From positions 992,001 to 1,056,000 of the forward strand of contig NZ_CP125946.1 of the NCBI RefSeq assembly GCF_030064065.1: a stretch of 64,000 nucleotides of DNA. The letters are read 5' to 3'. The notes under the pieces were generated by a model. That model had not been told where the DNA came from and did no database searches. It was given only the letters and a program-made list of their open reading frames with translations. Position numbers and translations under genes: made by a program. Below, piece by piece: positions 44,411 through 52,690 of this stretch (position 1 is its first letter; each line of letters begins with the position of its first letter). The stretch is from Rothia sp. SD9660Na (GTDB taxonomy: Bacteria > Actinomycetota > Actinomycetes > Actinomycetales > Micrococcaceae).

Positions 44411-45123
44411 CGAGATGCCCGCCGTCACTGGCGACCACGTGGGAGTACACGCGCAGAAGGATGGCAAGTTCTACATCGGCCTGACACCCACCGTGGGCCG
44501 TATTAGCGGCACCCAGCTCATTGACCTGGCCAACCTGGTTGAAAAGTACGGTTCGTCGCGCCTGCGCACCACCCCCTACCAGAAGCTTGTCATGCTTGAC
44601 CTTGAAGAAAATGATGTTGAGCCCTTCATCACCGAAGCTGAGAAGCTGGGCTTCTACGCGCGTCCGTCCGTCTTCCGCCGCTCCACCATCGCCTGCACCG
44701 GCATCGAGTATTGCAAGCTGGCTATCGTGGCGACCAAGTCCACTGCCGCCCGCGTCATCGATAACCTCGAAGAGCGCATGGCCGATGTGGCTGACCAGCT
44801 GCCTGAGCGCTTGCCCCTGCACATCAACGGCTGCCCCAACTCCTGTGCCCGTATTCAGACCGCAGATATCGGGCTGAAGGGTCAGATTATTACCACCGAT
44901 GACGGCCGCCGGGTACCCGGCTTCCAGGTTCACCTCGGCGGTGGTTTGGCCGACTACCAGAATGACGCCGCCGGAACCCTTGGCCGTACTGTGCGCGGCC
45001 TCAAGGTGAGGCTGACCTGCTGGAAGACTACCTCGAACGCCTGATCCGCACCTACCTGGCTGAGCGGGCGGACGCCTCCCAGACCTTTGCGCGCTGGAGG
45101 CGGACGAGCAGCAGCTGGTCTAG
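44410..45123 (+). pseudogene. Ferredoxin-type sulfite reductase, C-terminal remnant
   Basis: From about 44413 the frame reads TGDHVGVHAQKDGKFYIGL, then TIACTGIEYCKLAIVATK and NGCPNSCARIQTADIG: the [4Fe-4S]/siroheme cysteines of NirA/Sir-type assimilatory sulfite reductase. The N-terminal half is missing and the piece is fused to the permease remnant. A frameshift near 45005 diverts the end; the proper tail (EADLLEDYLERLIRTYLAERADASQTFA) continues in a second frame and the last residues (LEADEQQLV, stop 45123) in a third. It cannot make active enzyme. Confidence 0.88.
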
Positions 45124-45132
45124 AACCAGTCT

Positions 45133-45191
45133 TTCGACGCATCCGCCGGTTTTCCATTGTTTATGCGTGGAAAACCGGCGGAAGCGTCGAA
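45133..45191. repeat. 59-bp palindrome, copy A
   Basis: 24-base arms (left begins TTCGACGCATCCGCC and ends GGTTTTCCA) with one mismatch and an 11-base loop. It ends one base before the stop codon of the AbiEi-like gene. A near-identical copy lies at 46307-46365 on the other side of that gene. Confidence 0.92.
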
Positions 45192-45192
45192 G

Positions 45193-46095
45193 TTATAGGT
45201 ACACCCCGGCGGACGCAAAAGCCCGCTTCAGTTTCTCTGCCAACAGGTACGGCCGGTAGATAACCTCATGCCAGTTGGTCCGCACGACGTTGTAGCCTTT
45301 ACCGCGGAGCCAGGCTTCACGCTCATTCTGCTGCCCAAAAACCTGTTCCCGGTTTGAACCTGCGTATTTGATATTTCCGTCAAACTCTAAAATGATCATG
45401 CACTCAGGCCACATAAAATCAGGCCGGTAGCGCCGTCCGCCGCCCTCAACCCACACCTGCTGCTGGCAGGGCGGAAAGCCAAACTCGTTTAAGAAATAGA
45501 CCACTAGACTTTCACCGGCAGATTCGGAAAGCGGATTGACCAGGTCAGCCAATCTCTGTAGTCGGTTACTGCCGCGGCCCGTAGCCTGGCGTAAACATGT
45601 CAAGAGATCGGGGTAAAGAACCCCAGCCCGTAAGGAACTATTGGCCAGTACGAGGGCATGGCGTAGGTCGAGAACCCGGCAGCAGTCCACCACTGTCTGC
45701 AGGGCAGATGTTACGGGAACACCAGCTATCTCTTGGGGTTTACTCGTTAGCCCGTGCACGGTGACGCCCGGTGAAGAATGGGCTCTAGAATTCGGCGCTG
45801 CAACGTGGATGCGTTCAGGAACAGTCAGCTGAGCAAAACCATAGAGAGCCGCAGCGCTCTGATGCGAAAAAACTGTTCGAGCCCCCATACCTTTTGAATA
45901 CGCAACCAGCTGGGCCACATAGCGTTCACTCGGTAGGAGCGAAGACCAGCTCTGTGAGGGCACATAGACCCCGCGGCGTATTCTGACAATCTCGCCGCGG
46001 GACACTTTTTGACGTACAGCATGACGGGTAAAACCGCGCAGCTCCAATTCTCTAGCTGTCTGAACTAAGGGGTGAATATCGTGCAGGCTTTTCAT
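45193..46095 (-). CDS. AbiEi-like protein with PD-(D/E)XK (DUF559-like) nuclease domain
   Basis: 300 residues from ATG at 46095; a GTG at 46128 would add 11 with no ribosome binding site. The N-terminus (about 1-70) is a winged-helix of the AbiEi antitoxin type (GFTRHAVRQKVSRGEIVRIRRGVYV), a central domain follows (TVFSHQSAAALYGF, VTSALQTVVDCCRVL), and the C-terminus has the Vsr/DUF559 nuclease core RPDFMWPECMIILEFDGNIKY with PD, ExD and Lys. No AbiEii toxin gene is adjacent, so it is an orphan. It is enclosed by two 59-bp palindromes. A truncated paralogue lies at 53653. Confidence 0.8.
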   Translation of the reverse strand: MKSLHDIHPLVQTARELELRGFTRHAVRQKVSRGEIVRIRRGVYVPSQSWSSLLPSERYVAQLVAYSKGMGARTVFSHQSAAALYGFAQLTVPERIHVAAPNSRAHSSPGVTVHGLTSKPQEIAGVPVTSALQTVVDCCRVLDLRHALVLANSSLRAGVLYPDLLTCLRQATGRGSNRLQRLADLVNPLSESAGESLVVYFLNEFGFPPCQQQVWVEGGGRRYRPDFMWPECMIILEFDGNIKYAGSNREQVFGQQNEREAWLRGKGYNVVRTNWHEVIYRPYLLAEKLKRAFASAGVYL

Positions 46096-46306
46096 GTATC
46101 TAGACTGCACCGAATAAGCAATCGCCACCGGCCACCCCTGAAAATCTGTGGATAACTCTGCCCTTGAACCGGTTTCAGGAAAGGTTTTGAGGGGCCCTCA
46201 GGTCATGCAGGCGTCATATATCTTGAAGTGAGGAGGGTCTGAACAACCTGTCCGGACCACCCCGGTGGGGGCGCGTCCGTCCGGATTTCTAGCACCCTAC
46301 TGAACC

Positions 46307-46365
46307 TTCGACGCGCCCGCCGGTTTTCCACGGTTGAGGCATGGAAAACCGGCGGACGCGTCGAA
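46307..46365. repeat. 59-bp palindrome, copy B
   Basis: 24-base arms with one mismatch and an 11-base loop, as in copy A; arm sequences differ from A at one or two positions, the loop differs more. It lies 211 bases upstream of the AbiEi-like start. Confidence 0.92.
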
Positions 46366-46454
46366 ACTAGGAGGAAGGCACAACGAGAGCACGGAAAAGG
46401 ACTCGGGACGAGGACGTCGGCCCCGGCTCGAAAAGTCGCCGTGGTAGCTGCTGC

Positions 46455-47495
46455 CTAGTGAGTCTCAAAAGCCCTTGCCATGACCTCTTCGCGGCGGGGC
46501 CCGGCAACCGCGCACACCTCACCCAGGGTAATCACGGCAGGCGGCTTCACCTCGGCCAGGGTTTCAAGGCAGTCACCCAAGGTCGCGTAGATCTCGCGCT
46601 GGTTGGGGCGGAAACCGTCCTGCACCGCAATCATGGGTAGGGACGCCGACACCCCGCGCTCGCGCAGACCGGCAACGGTATGGGGCAGGGACTTGACGCC
46701 CATGAGCAGGGAGACCGTGCCGCCGTCCTTGAGCAGACCCGCCAGCTGGTCCAGCTCCGAGCTGCCTAAAGGTGCGTGCCCAGACACCACGGTGAACATG
46801 TGGGACACACCGCGCAGGGTAATCGGCACACCAGCCAGAGCGGGCAGCGCGATCGATGAGGTCACTCCCGAATACACCGTGACCGGTATGCCGGACTGCT
46901 CACAGACATAGAGCTCCTCAGCACCGCGCCCGAAGACGTAGGGGTCACCGCCCTTCAAGCGGGCTACGGTTCGACCGGCTAGGGCATGCTCCACCATCAG
47001 CCGGTCAATCTCCCGCTGCGGCACCCGGTGTTGGCCGGGAATCTTGCCCACATCAATAATGCTTGCCTTAGGTGCCCAGCGGGGTAGGTCTTGGTGGGGA
47101 GCAAGATGATCAAGCAGGACGACGTCTGCCCGGCTCAGTGCCTTAAGGGCATAACGAGTCATGAGGCCGGGATCTCCCGGGCCTGCACCAATCAAAAAGA
47201 CCCTGCCAACCCGCTGGGGCGCCGGTTCGCTATCGACAAGCAGCACCGCGTGCAGACCCCTGCCGCCCAGGGCGTCCTTGATCGCCTGCCGCCAGCTCCC
47301 AATCTCATCGGGCTGCTCGGCACAGATGACCACTACAGAGGGGGAGAAACCTTCTAGAGCAGAGGGGAGTAGGTCAGCAGAGTAGACACTCATGACTTCA
47401 GCCGCCGCCTTATACTTGGGCGCAACCTGCCCCACCCGCTCTGATGCTCCGCAGAGCAGCACCGCGGCACTGGTGACATCAAGATCAGCGAACAC
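46455..47495 (-). CDS. cobA: Uroporphyrinogen-III C-methyltransferase
   Basis: 346 residues from GTG. It methylates uroporphyrinogen III twice, giving precorrin-2 for siroheme. The methyltransferase starts at about residue 97 with VGRVFLIGAGPGDPGLMTRYAL; LKGGDPYVFGRGAEE and SGVTSSIALPALAGVPITLR follow. In front lies a domain of about 95 residues resembling a worn-down CysG N-terminal domain without its GxGxxG motif. It is downstream of nirB on the same strand (gap 128), so it probably serves nitrite reductase. Confidence 0.92.
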   Translation of the reverse strand: MFADLDVTSAAVLLCGASERVGQVAPKYKAAAEVMSVYSADLLPSALEGFSPSVVVICAEQPDEIGSWRQAIKDALGGRGLHAVLLVDSEPAPQRVGRVFLIGAGPGDPGLMTRYALKALSRADVVLLDHLAPHQDLPRWAPKASIIDVGKIPGQHRVPQREIDRLMVEHALAGRTVARLKGGDPYVFGRGAEELYVCEQSGIPVTVYSGVTSSIALPALAGVPITLRGVSHMFTVVSGHAPLGSSELDQLAGLLKDGGTVSLLMGVKSLPHTVAGLRERGVSASLPMIAVQDGFRPNQREIYATLGDCLETLAEVKPPAVITLGEVCAVAGPRREEVMARAFETH

Positions 47496-47623
47496 GCCGT
47501 ATCCTCTCCCTAGAAAACTCGCTACCCCTTATCCTCACACGGGTCGGGTAGCTTCACCCACTTGCGTGACCTCGCATGAACCGGAATATTACAACCTTGT
47601 CACACGAGGTCACACGGCGGTAG

Positions 47624-50287
47624 CTAGCCGGCGTGCACCGGCAAACTTGCCCCGGCAATCAAAACCTTCTCGCCGGCGTCCTCACCCTCAAGATCACCAT
47701 CGGCCTCAGCCGCAGCAATTTCTGCCTCGGTAGCCGGGCGGATCTGGTCGCGTTCCAGCACGTACATGCGGTCACCCGCTGAATTAGCCTCTGGCTCGTT
47801 CACAAAAGCCCTAAAGCGGCGCAGGCGTTTCTCGTCGCGCAGGGTGGCGGCCCACTCGTCCTCATAGTGGTCAATGTGGTACTGCATATCGGCATCGAGC
47901 TGGTCGCAGATGCCCAGCTTATCGTCGATAATCACCTCGCGTAGGTGCTCGATAGCGTCGCCAAACTTTTCATCGAGATCCTCGGCCCAGCGGGCGGTAC
48001 GCTGGAGCTTATCCGCGGTGCGGATGTAGTACATGAGGTAGCGGTCAATATAGCGGTAGGCGGTTTGCTGGTCGAGATCCTGGGCGAAGAGGCGGCCGTG
48101 GGCGGGGTTAGCGCCGCCGTTGCCCGCAAAGTAGAGGTTCCAGCCGTTGGTGGTGGCAATCAGACCGACGTCCTTGCCCTGGGCCTCAGCGCACTCGCGG
48201 TTGCAGCCCGAGACAGCTACCTTGAACTTGTGGGGAGAACGCAAACCCTTGTAGCGGTTTTCCGTATCAATGGCCATAGCCACCGAATCGCGCATACCGA
48301 ACCGGCACCAGGCAGAACCAATACAGGACTTCACATTGCGCAGGGACTTACCGTAGGCCTGACCCGACTCAAAGCCCGCATCGACCAGCCGCTGCCAGAT
48401 GTCGGGCAGCTGCTCTAGACGGGCGCCGTACATGCCGATACGCTGTGCGCCGTTAATCTTGGTGTAGAGCCCATAGTCAGCTGCCACCTGGGCAATAACC
48501 GCCAGCTTCTGCGGAGTAATTTCTCCACCGGGGATACGGGGAATCACACCGTAGGTGCCGTCCTTCTGCATGTTAGCCAGGTTGCGGTCGTTGGTGTCCT
48601 GCAGGGCGCCGCGGCCGCCGTCCAAGGCGTAGGACTTGCGGGTCGAAGCAAGGATGGACGCCACGGTCGGCTTACAGATGGCACAGCCGTCGGTACCCCG
48701 CCCAAAGCGCTTGAGCACTGCGTAAAAATCATCAAGGTCACCCACGGCGTAGACCGCCTGGAAGAGCTCAGCGCGCGAAAAATCAAAGTGCTCGCACAGG
48801 GCCTTTGAGACTGTCAGACCCAGTTTCTTCATGGTCTGTTCGAGGGTCTTTTGAATCATGGGAACGCAGGAGCCACACTGGGTACCCGCGGTTGTTTCAG
48901 ACTTGACCGCACCCACATCGTGCGCCCCTGCTTTGACTGCCTCACGCACTGCACCGAAGCAGATATTGTTGCAGGAACACAGCACCGCGTCATCGGGCAG
49001 CTCGGTATCGGGCACTCCATCCCCGCCACCTGTGGCGGTGAGAAAGGCGGACGGCTCCGCGGGCAGCTCCCTGCCCAGCAGCGGCTTCAGCGAATCGTAG
49101 GGGGCGGTATCACCCACGAAGACACCACCGAGCAGGGTCTTTGCGTCGGCGGTGGTCACAATCTTCTGGTAGAGCCCTCGGGCAGGGTCGGCGAACATGA
49201 TCTCTAGGCAGTTCTCGGTGGCACCGCGGCGGTCGCCAAAGCCAGCAACCTCAAGGCCCGAGAATTTGAGCTTGGTGGCAATATCGAAGCTTTCAACCTC
49301 TTCGTGGCCGCCGGTGAGGTTAGCTGCCACAGCTTCAGCCATCTGGTTTGCAGGAGCCACCAGACCCCAAGTGCGGCCGAGCACACAGGCCACCTCACCG
49401 ATAGCCCAAATATGCGGGTCTTCCGATTGACAGCTGGGGGAGACTACCAGGCCGCCGCGCTCGCCAACCTGAAGACCCGCGTCCCGCGCCAGCTGGTCGT
49501 TGGGGCGGATGCCCGCCGCCATCATGACCAGGTCAGCATCGAGCTGGTGCACATCGGCCTCATCGCCCATGCCGTTAGCAACCGATACCGAGACAACCTC
49601 ACCGGCAGCATCTTTGTTGATGGTTGAGATAAAGGCACCGGTTTCAACATCAATACCTGCCTCGCGGATAGCAGCATTGACCGCAAAGCCGCCGCCCTGG
49701 TCTACCTCAATCGATAGCAGCCAGGGAGCCACATCGAGAATGGTGGGGTCAGCTCCTACATCTCGCAGACCCTCTGCTGCCTCAAGCCCCAGCAGGCCGC
49801 CACCGACCACGATAGCGCGGGGGCGGCGTCCTAGCTTTTCCGTAAGACGGGCAACCTCCGCAACCACCGTTTGCACATCATCGATGGTGCGGAAGACGTG
49901 GGCGCTGTCGGAGCCAGGAATGGGAATCTTGACCGCCGATGAGCCGGTAGCAAGAATCAGTTCATCGTAGGGGTAGGTCTGGCCGTCGTTTGCGCTGACG
50001 GTGCGGTTCTTGCGGTCGATTGCGGTTGCGCTAACACCGTTGACCAGGGTGACGTGAGGGTTATTCCATAGGTCTGGATCACCGAGAGTAAGGTCGCGGT
50101 TGGTGTCGTGAAAAATCTTCTCTAACGCTACACGGTCATAGGGCAGGTGTTTCTCGGCATTGAGCACTGTAATGTGGGAGGCGCCGGCGTCCTTGTCAAG
50201 GAATGCCTTGGCGAACCTCCAGGCTGCTGGTCCACCTCCAATCACCAGGACCTTACGCTGGCTGGGGGTGTGGGGATCGGTGGACAT
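47624..50287 (-). CDS. nirB: Nitrite reductase [NAD(P)H] large subunit
   Basis: 887 residues. It reduces nitrite to ammonium in the cytoplasm. FAD domain VLVIGGGPAAWRFAKAF (about 12-28), NAD domain AIVVGGGLLGLEAAEGL, a BFD-like [2Fe-2S] cluster (CSCNNICFGAVREAV ... GTQCGSC), and the siroheme/[4Fe-4S] part CIGSAWCRFGM ... SGCNRECAEAQGKDVG. GGAGG precedes the ATG. It shares a 120-base divergent promoter region with nirD, an unusual split, since nirB and nirD are normally in one operon. cobA follows. Confidence 0.96.
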   Translation of the reverse strand: MSTDPHTPSQRKVLVIGGGPAAWRFAKAFLDKDAGASHITVLNAEKHLPYDRVALEKIFHDTNRDLTLGDPDLWNNPHVTLVNGVSATAIDRKNRTVSANDGQTYPYDELILATGSSAVKIPIPGSDSAHVFRTIDDVQTVVAEVARLTEKLGRRPRAIVVGGGLLGLEAAEGLRDVGADPTILDVAPWLLSIEVDQGGGFAVNAAIREAGIDVETGAFISTINKDAAGEVVSVSVANGMGDEADVHQLDADLVMMAAGIRPNDQLARDAGLQVGERGGLVVSPSCQSEDPHIWAIGEVACVLGRTWGLVAPANQMAEAVAANLTGGHEEVESFDIATKLKFSGLEVAGFGDRRGATENCLEIMFADPARGLYQKIVTTADAKTLLGGVFVGDTAPYDSLKPLLGRELPAEPSAFLTATGGGDGVPDTELPDDAVLCSCNNICFGAVREAVKAGAHDVGAVKSETTAGTQCGSCVPMIQKTLEQTMKKLGLTVSKALCEHFDFSRAELFQAVYAVGDLDDFYAVLKRFGRGTDGCAICKPTVASILASTRKSYALDGGRGALQDTNDRNLANMQKDGTYGVIPRIPGGEITPQKLAVIAQVAADYGLYTKINGAQRIGMYGARLEQLPDIWQRLVDAGFESGQAYGKSLRNVKSCIGSAWCRFGMRDSVAMAIDTENRYKGLRSPHKFKVAVSGCNRECAEAQGKDVGLIATTNGWNLYFAGNGGANPAHGRLFAQDLDQQTAYRYIDRYLMYYIRTADKLQRTARWAEDLDEKFGDAIEHLREVIIDDKLGICDQLDADMQYHIDHYEDEWAATLRDEKRLRRFRAFVNEPEANSAGDRMYVLERDQIRPATEAEIAAAEADGDLEGEDAGEKVLIAGASLPVHAG

Positions 50288-50336
50288 ATATGCCTCCCTA
50301 GTGTGGGTTCATGCCGGTTTAATGCGTATTTCTAAT

Positions 50337-50348
50337 GCTAATATTAGC
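50337..50348. promoter_or_regulatory. 12-bp palindrome in the nirB-nirD promoter region
   Basis: GCTAATATTAGC, perfect, 49 bases from nirB and 60 from nirD. Its place between the divergent genes suits a regulator acting on both; the regulator is unknown. Confidence 0.5.
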
Positions 50349-50407
50349 TTAAAGGCAAGGTAAACCCACGCAAACACAAGCAGTTAAACATAAAAAGGAA
50401 GAGTATC

Positions 50408-50740
50408 GTGACAACTCAGTGGCACCGAATCTGCACAAAAGACGACCTGGAACCCAACTGGGGTGAAGCAGCCCTCATCGATGGGCATCAGTACGCGGTC
50501 TTCCGCACCGCAAGTGACTCCATCTTTGTCACCGAGCATAAGGATCCCGCCTCTGGTTCACTGGTGATTGCCCGCGGAATTGTTGGTGAAAAGGGCGGCG
50601 AGCCCACCGTGACATCACCTCTCTATAAAGAGGTGTACTCACTGGTCAGCGGTGAATGCCTTTCTGGTGCAGATTTGCGCCTCGCGGTTTACCCCGTTGA
50701 CGTGCGCGATGGAGAAGTATGGGTGGAGCTCCCCGCGTGA
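50408..50740 (+). CDS. nirD: Nitrite reductase small subunit
   Basis: 110 residues from GTG with AAAAGGAAGAGTATC upstream. It has the Rieske-like fold of NirD (WHRICTKDDLEPNWGEAALIDGHQYAVFRT ... SPLYKEVYSLVSGECL) without the usual Cys/His cluster ligands, as is normal for NirD. It is the partner of NirB. Its last bases overlap the GTG of the precorrin-2 dehydrogenase gene, so the two are coupled. Confidence 0.92.
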   Translation: MTTQWHRICTKDDLEPNWGEAALIDGHQYAVFRTASDSIFVTEHKDPASGSLVIARGIVGEKGGEPTVTSPLYKEVYSLVSGECLSGADLRLAVYPVDVRDGEVWVELPA

Positions 50741-51195
50741 ATCAGCGCCTGCCGCTAGCCCTTAATCTGGGCGGACGCCGGGTGCTTGTCGTGGGGGCAG
50801 GGCGGGTTGCTGCCCGCAAACTTGGCCCCCTCATGCGTGCCGGTGCTTGCATTGAAGTGGTTGCACCCGCTCTGAGTGCCGAAGTTGAAGAAAAATTGGC
50901 TGCCGGGCACCTGATTGCCCACCGGCGTCCTTTTGAATCTGATGATCTCGATGGGGCTTGGTTAGTCTATGCCCTGACTGATTCACCCGCGCTTAATGCA
51001 CGAGTAGCGGCACTGTGTGAAGAACGGGGAATCTGGTGCCTGGCGGGTGGGGACTCGCAGAGGTCTCCTGTATGGTCACTGGCCCACCGCAGGCGGGGCG
51101 ATCAACTGGTGGCTGTTTCTGGCGGGGGTAACCCGCGGCGAGCGCTTGCCCTGCTTGAGCGCATCACCAGCGAATTGGGTTGGAATAAAAAATAA
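50737..51195 (+). CDS. Precorrin-2 dehydrogenase (CysG N-terminal type)
   Basis: 152 residues from GTG at 50737, overlapping the nirD stop (GTGA) with GGTGGAG ten bases up; an in-frame ATG at 50719 is less well placed. NAD motif LGGRRVLVVGAGRVAARKLGPLMRAGACIEVVAP, then ADWLVYALTD-like AWLVYALTDSPALN. It oxidises precorrin-2 to sirohydrochlorin. It is single-domain; the chelatase at 41351 and cobA complete siroheme synthesis. Serves NirB. Confidence 0.9.
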   Translation: MNQRLPLALNLGGRRVLVVGAGRVAARKLGPLMRAGACIEVVAPALSAEVEEKLAAGHLIAHRRPFESDDLDGAWLVYALTDSPALNARVAALCEERGIWCLAGGDSQRSPVWSLAHRRRGDQLVAVSGGGNPRRALALLERITSELGWNKK

Positions 51196-51272
51196 AAATA
51201 TAGTGACATGGGACACGCAGCTTGGTAGTCTGGCTGCAATGTATATACAACCCCTTTGTTGTGGAGGTCGCT

Positions 51273-52622
51273 ATGTCCATGCAGTCCTGGAGTCAGGAAC
51301 CCACCGCTGCCATTGATACGGTGCGCCAACCTGGTGCAGGTAAAGATGCTGTCAAGCTTATTGCCTGCTCGGCGCTTGGCATTTTCATGTTCTTTATTCC
51401 CATCACTTACCAGGATAAAACCAGCATTCCACTGGACCATCTGGTAACCATCGCCAGATCCCTGCTCGGCCCGGTTGTTCCCTGGCTCCTTCTGGCACTG
51501 ATAGCTTTTGGCACCACTCGTCCCTTTATCCAGAGGACCTGGCGGGCCAGTACCACCAAAACGATTTTCGCCCTGCTGAACATCGTGGGTTTCATTACCG
51601 CAATCCTGATGGTGACCAGCCCGCCCAGCTGGCTAGACCAGCCCGGCGTCGGCCCCTTCCTCTGGGGCACCCTGGTTGGCTCCGTCGGGCTCATCGTGCC
51701 CATCGGTGCAATCTTCCTGGGCTTCCTCATCGGTTTCGGGCTCATGGAGTTTGTGGGGGTCTTTGTGCGCCCCGTCATGAAACCCCTCTGGAAGACCCCG
51801 GGACGCTCAGCCGTGGACGCTGTTGCAAGCTTTGTCGGGTCCTACTCACTGGGCCTACTCTTGACCAACCGCGTCTACAAATCAGGCGGGTACACCGCCA
51901 AAGAGGCAGCCATTATTGCCGTAGGTTTCTCAACCGTCTCTGTTACCTTCATGGTGGTTGTAGCTAATGCTCTGAATATCATGGACTACTGGCTGTTGTA
52001 TTTCTTCACCAGCCTGGTTGTCACCTATCTGGTAACCGCTGTATTGGTTCGTATTCCACCGCTCTCCCGTATACCCGATGAGTACTACCCCGGTGTCACA
52101 CCTCAGCCTGAAAAAGCAGTTGGACGCGATAAGCTCAAGGTAGCCTGGGCTCAGGCTCGCGCCACCCTACAGGCATCGCCTGGAATCGCAGCGACCATGT
52201 GGCTCAACTTCAAAGACGGCCTGTTGATGGCTTCATCGATTCTTCCCTCCATCATGTCGGTGGGCCTTATCGGCATTCTGCTGGGCCGCCACACTCCGCT
52301 CTTCGACTGGGTCGGCTGGCTGCTTTACCCCTTCACCTGGGTGGCTGGCATGGCAGATCCCGCCGGTGCCGGTAAAGCAGTTGCTCTGGGGTATGTCGAG
52401 ATGTTTCTTCCCGCCTCGGCAATTGGGCCCGAAGCAGACCTCACCACCCGATTTATTGTCGCTGTCGTCTGCGTATCAGCGGTCATCTTTCTCTCGGCAA
52501 TGGTGCCCTCGATTCTGGCTACAGATATTCCCCTGAAGTTCTGGCAACTGACTGTGATCTGGTTTGAACGAGTAGTGCTGTCAATCGTGCTGACTGCACC
52601 GATTGCCCACCTGCTCCTGTAG
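51273..52622 (+). CDS. YjiH-family membrane transporter
   Basis: 449 residues from ATG at 51273 with GTGGAGG upstream; the longer frame to 51222 has no site. About ten or more helices. Markers of the YjiH (nucleoside recognition, Gate domain) family: LKWHTAL-like FMFFIPITYQDKTSIPLDHLV, NRVYKSGGYTAKEAAIIAVGFSTVSVTFMVVVA and YPFTWVAGMADPAGAGKAVALGYVEMFLPA. The substrate is unknown. It is 77 bases downstream of the nirD gene pair and on the same strand, so co-transcription is possible. Confidence 0.85.
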   Translation: MSMQSWSQEPTAAIDTVRQPGAGKDAVKLIACSALGIFMFFIPITYQDKTSIPLDHLVTIARSLLGPVVPWLLLALIAFGTTRPFIQRTWRASTTKTIFALLNIVGFITAILMVTSPPSWLDQPGVGPFLWGTLVGSVGLIVPIGAIFLGFLIGFGLMEFVGVFVRPVMKPLWKTPGRSAVDAVASFVGSYSLGLLLTNRVYKSGGYTAKEAAIIAVGFSTVSVTFMVVVANALNIMDYWLLYFFTSLVVTYLVTAVLVRIPPLSRIPDEYYPGVTPQPEKAVGRDKLKVAWAQARATLQASPGIAATMWLNFKDGLLMASSILPSIMSVGLIGILLGRHTPLFDWVGWLLYPFTWVAGMADPAGAGKAVALGYVEMFLPASAIGPEADLTTRFIVAVVCVSAVIFLSAMVPSILATDIPLKFWQLTVIWFERVVLSIVLTAPIAHLLL

Positions 52623-52649
52623 CACCTGCATCAACCTTAGTATCAAAAA

Positions 52650-52680
52650 GCCCGCCCCGCCTGTATCAGGTGGGGCGGGC
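52650..52680. terminator. Terminator between the YjiH gene and the tautomerase-GNAT gene
   Basis: GCCCGCCCCGCCTG / CAGGTGGGGCGGGC, 14-bp stem with one G-T type mismatch, A-run before and T-rich after; convergent genes. Confidence 0.8.
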
Positions 52681-52690
52681 GTCCTTGTGC

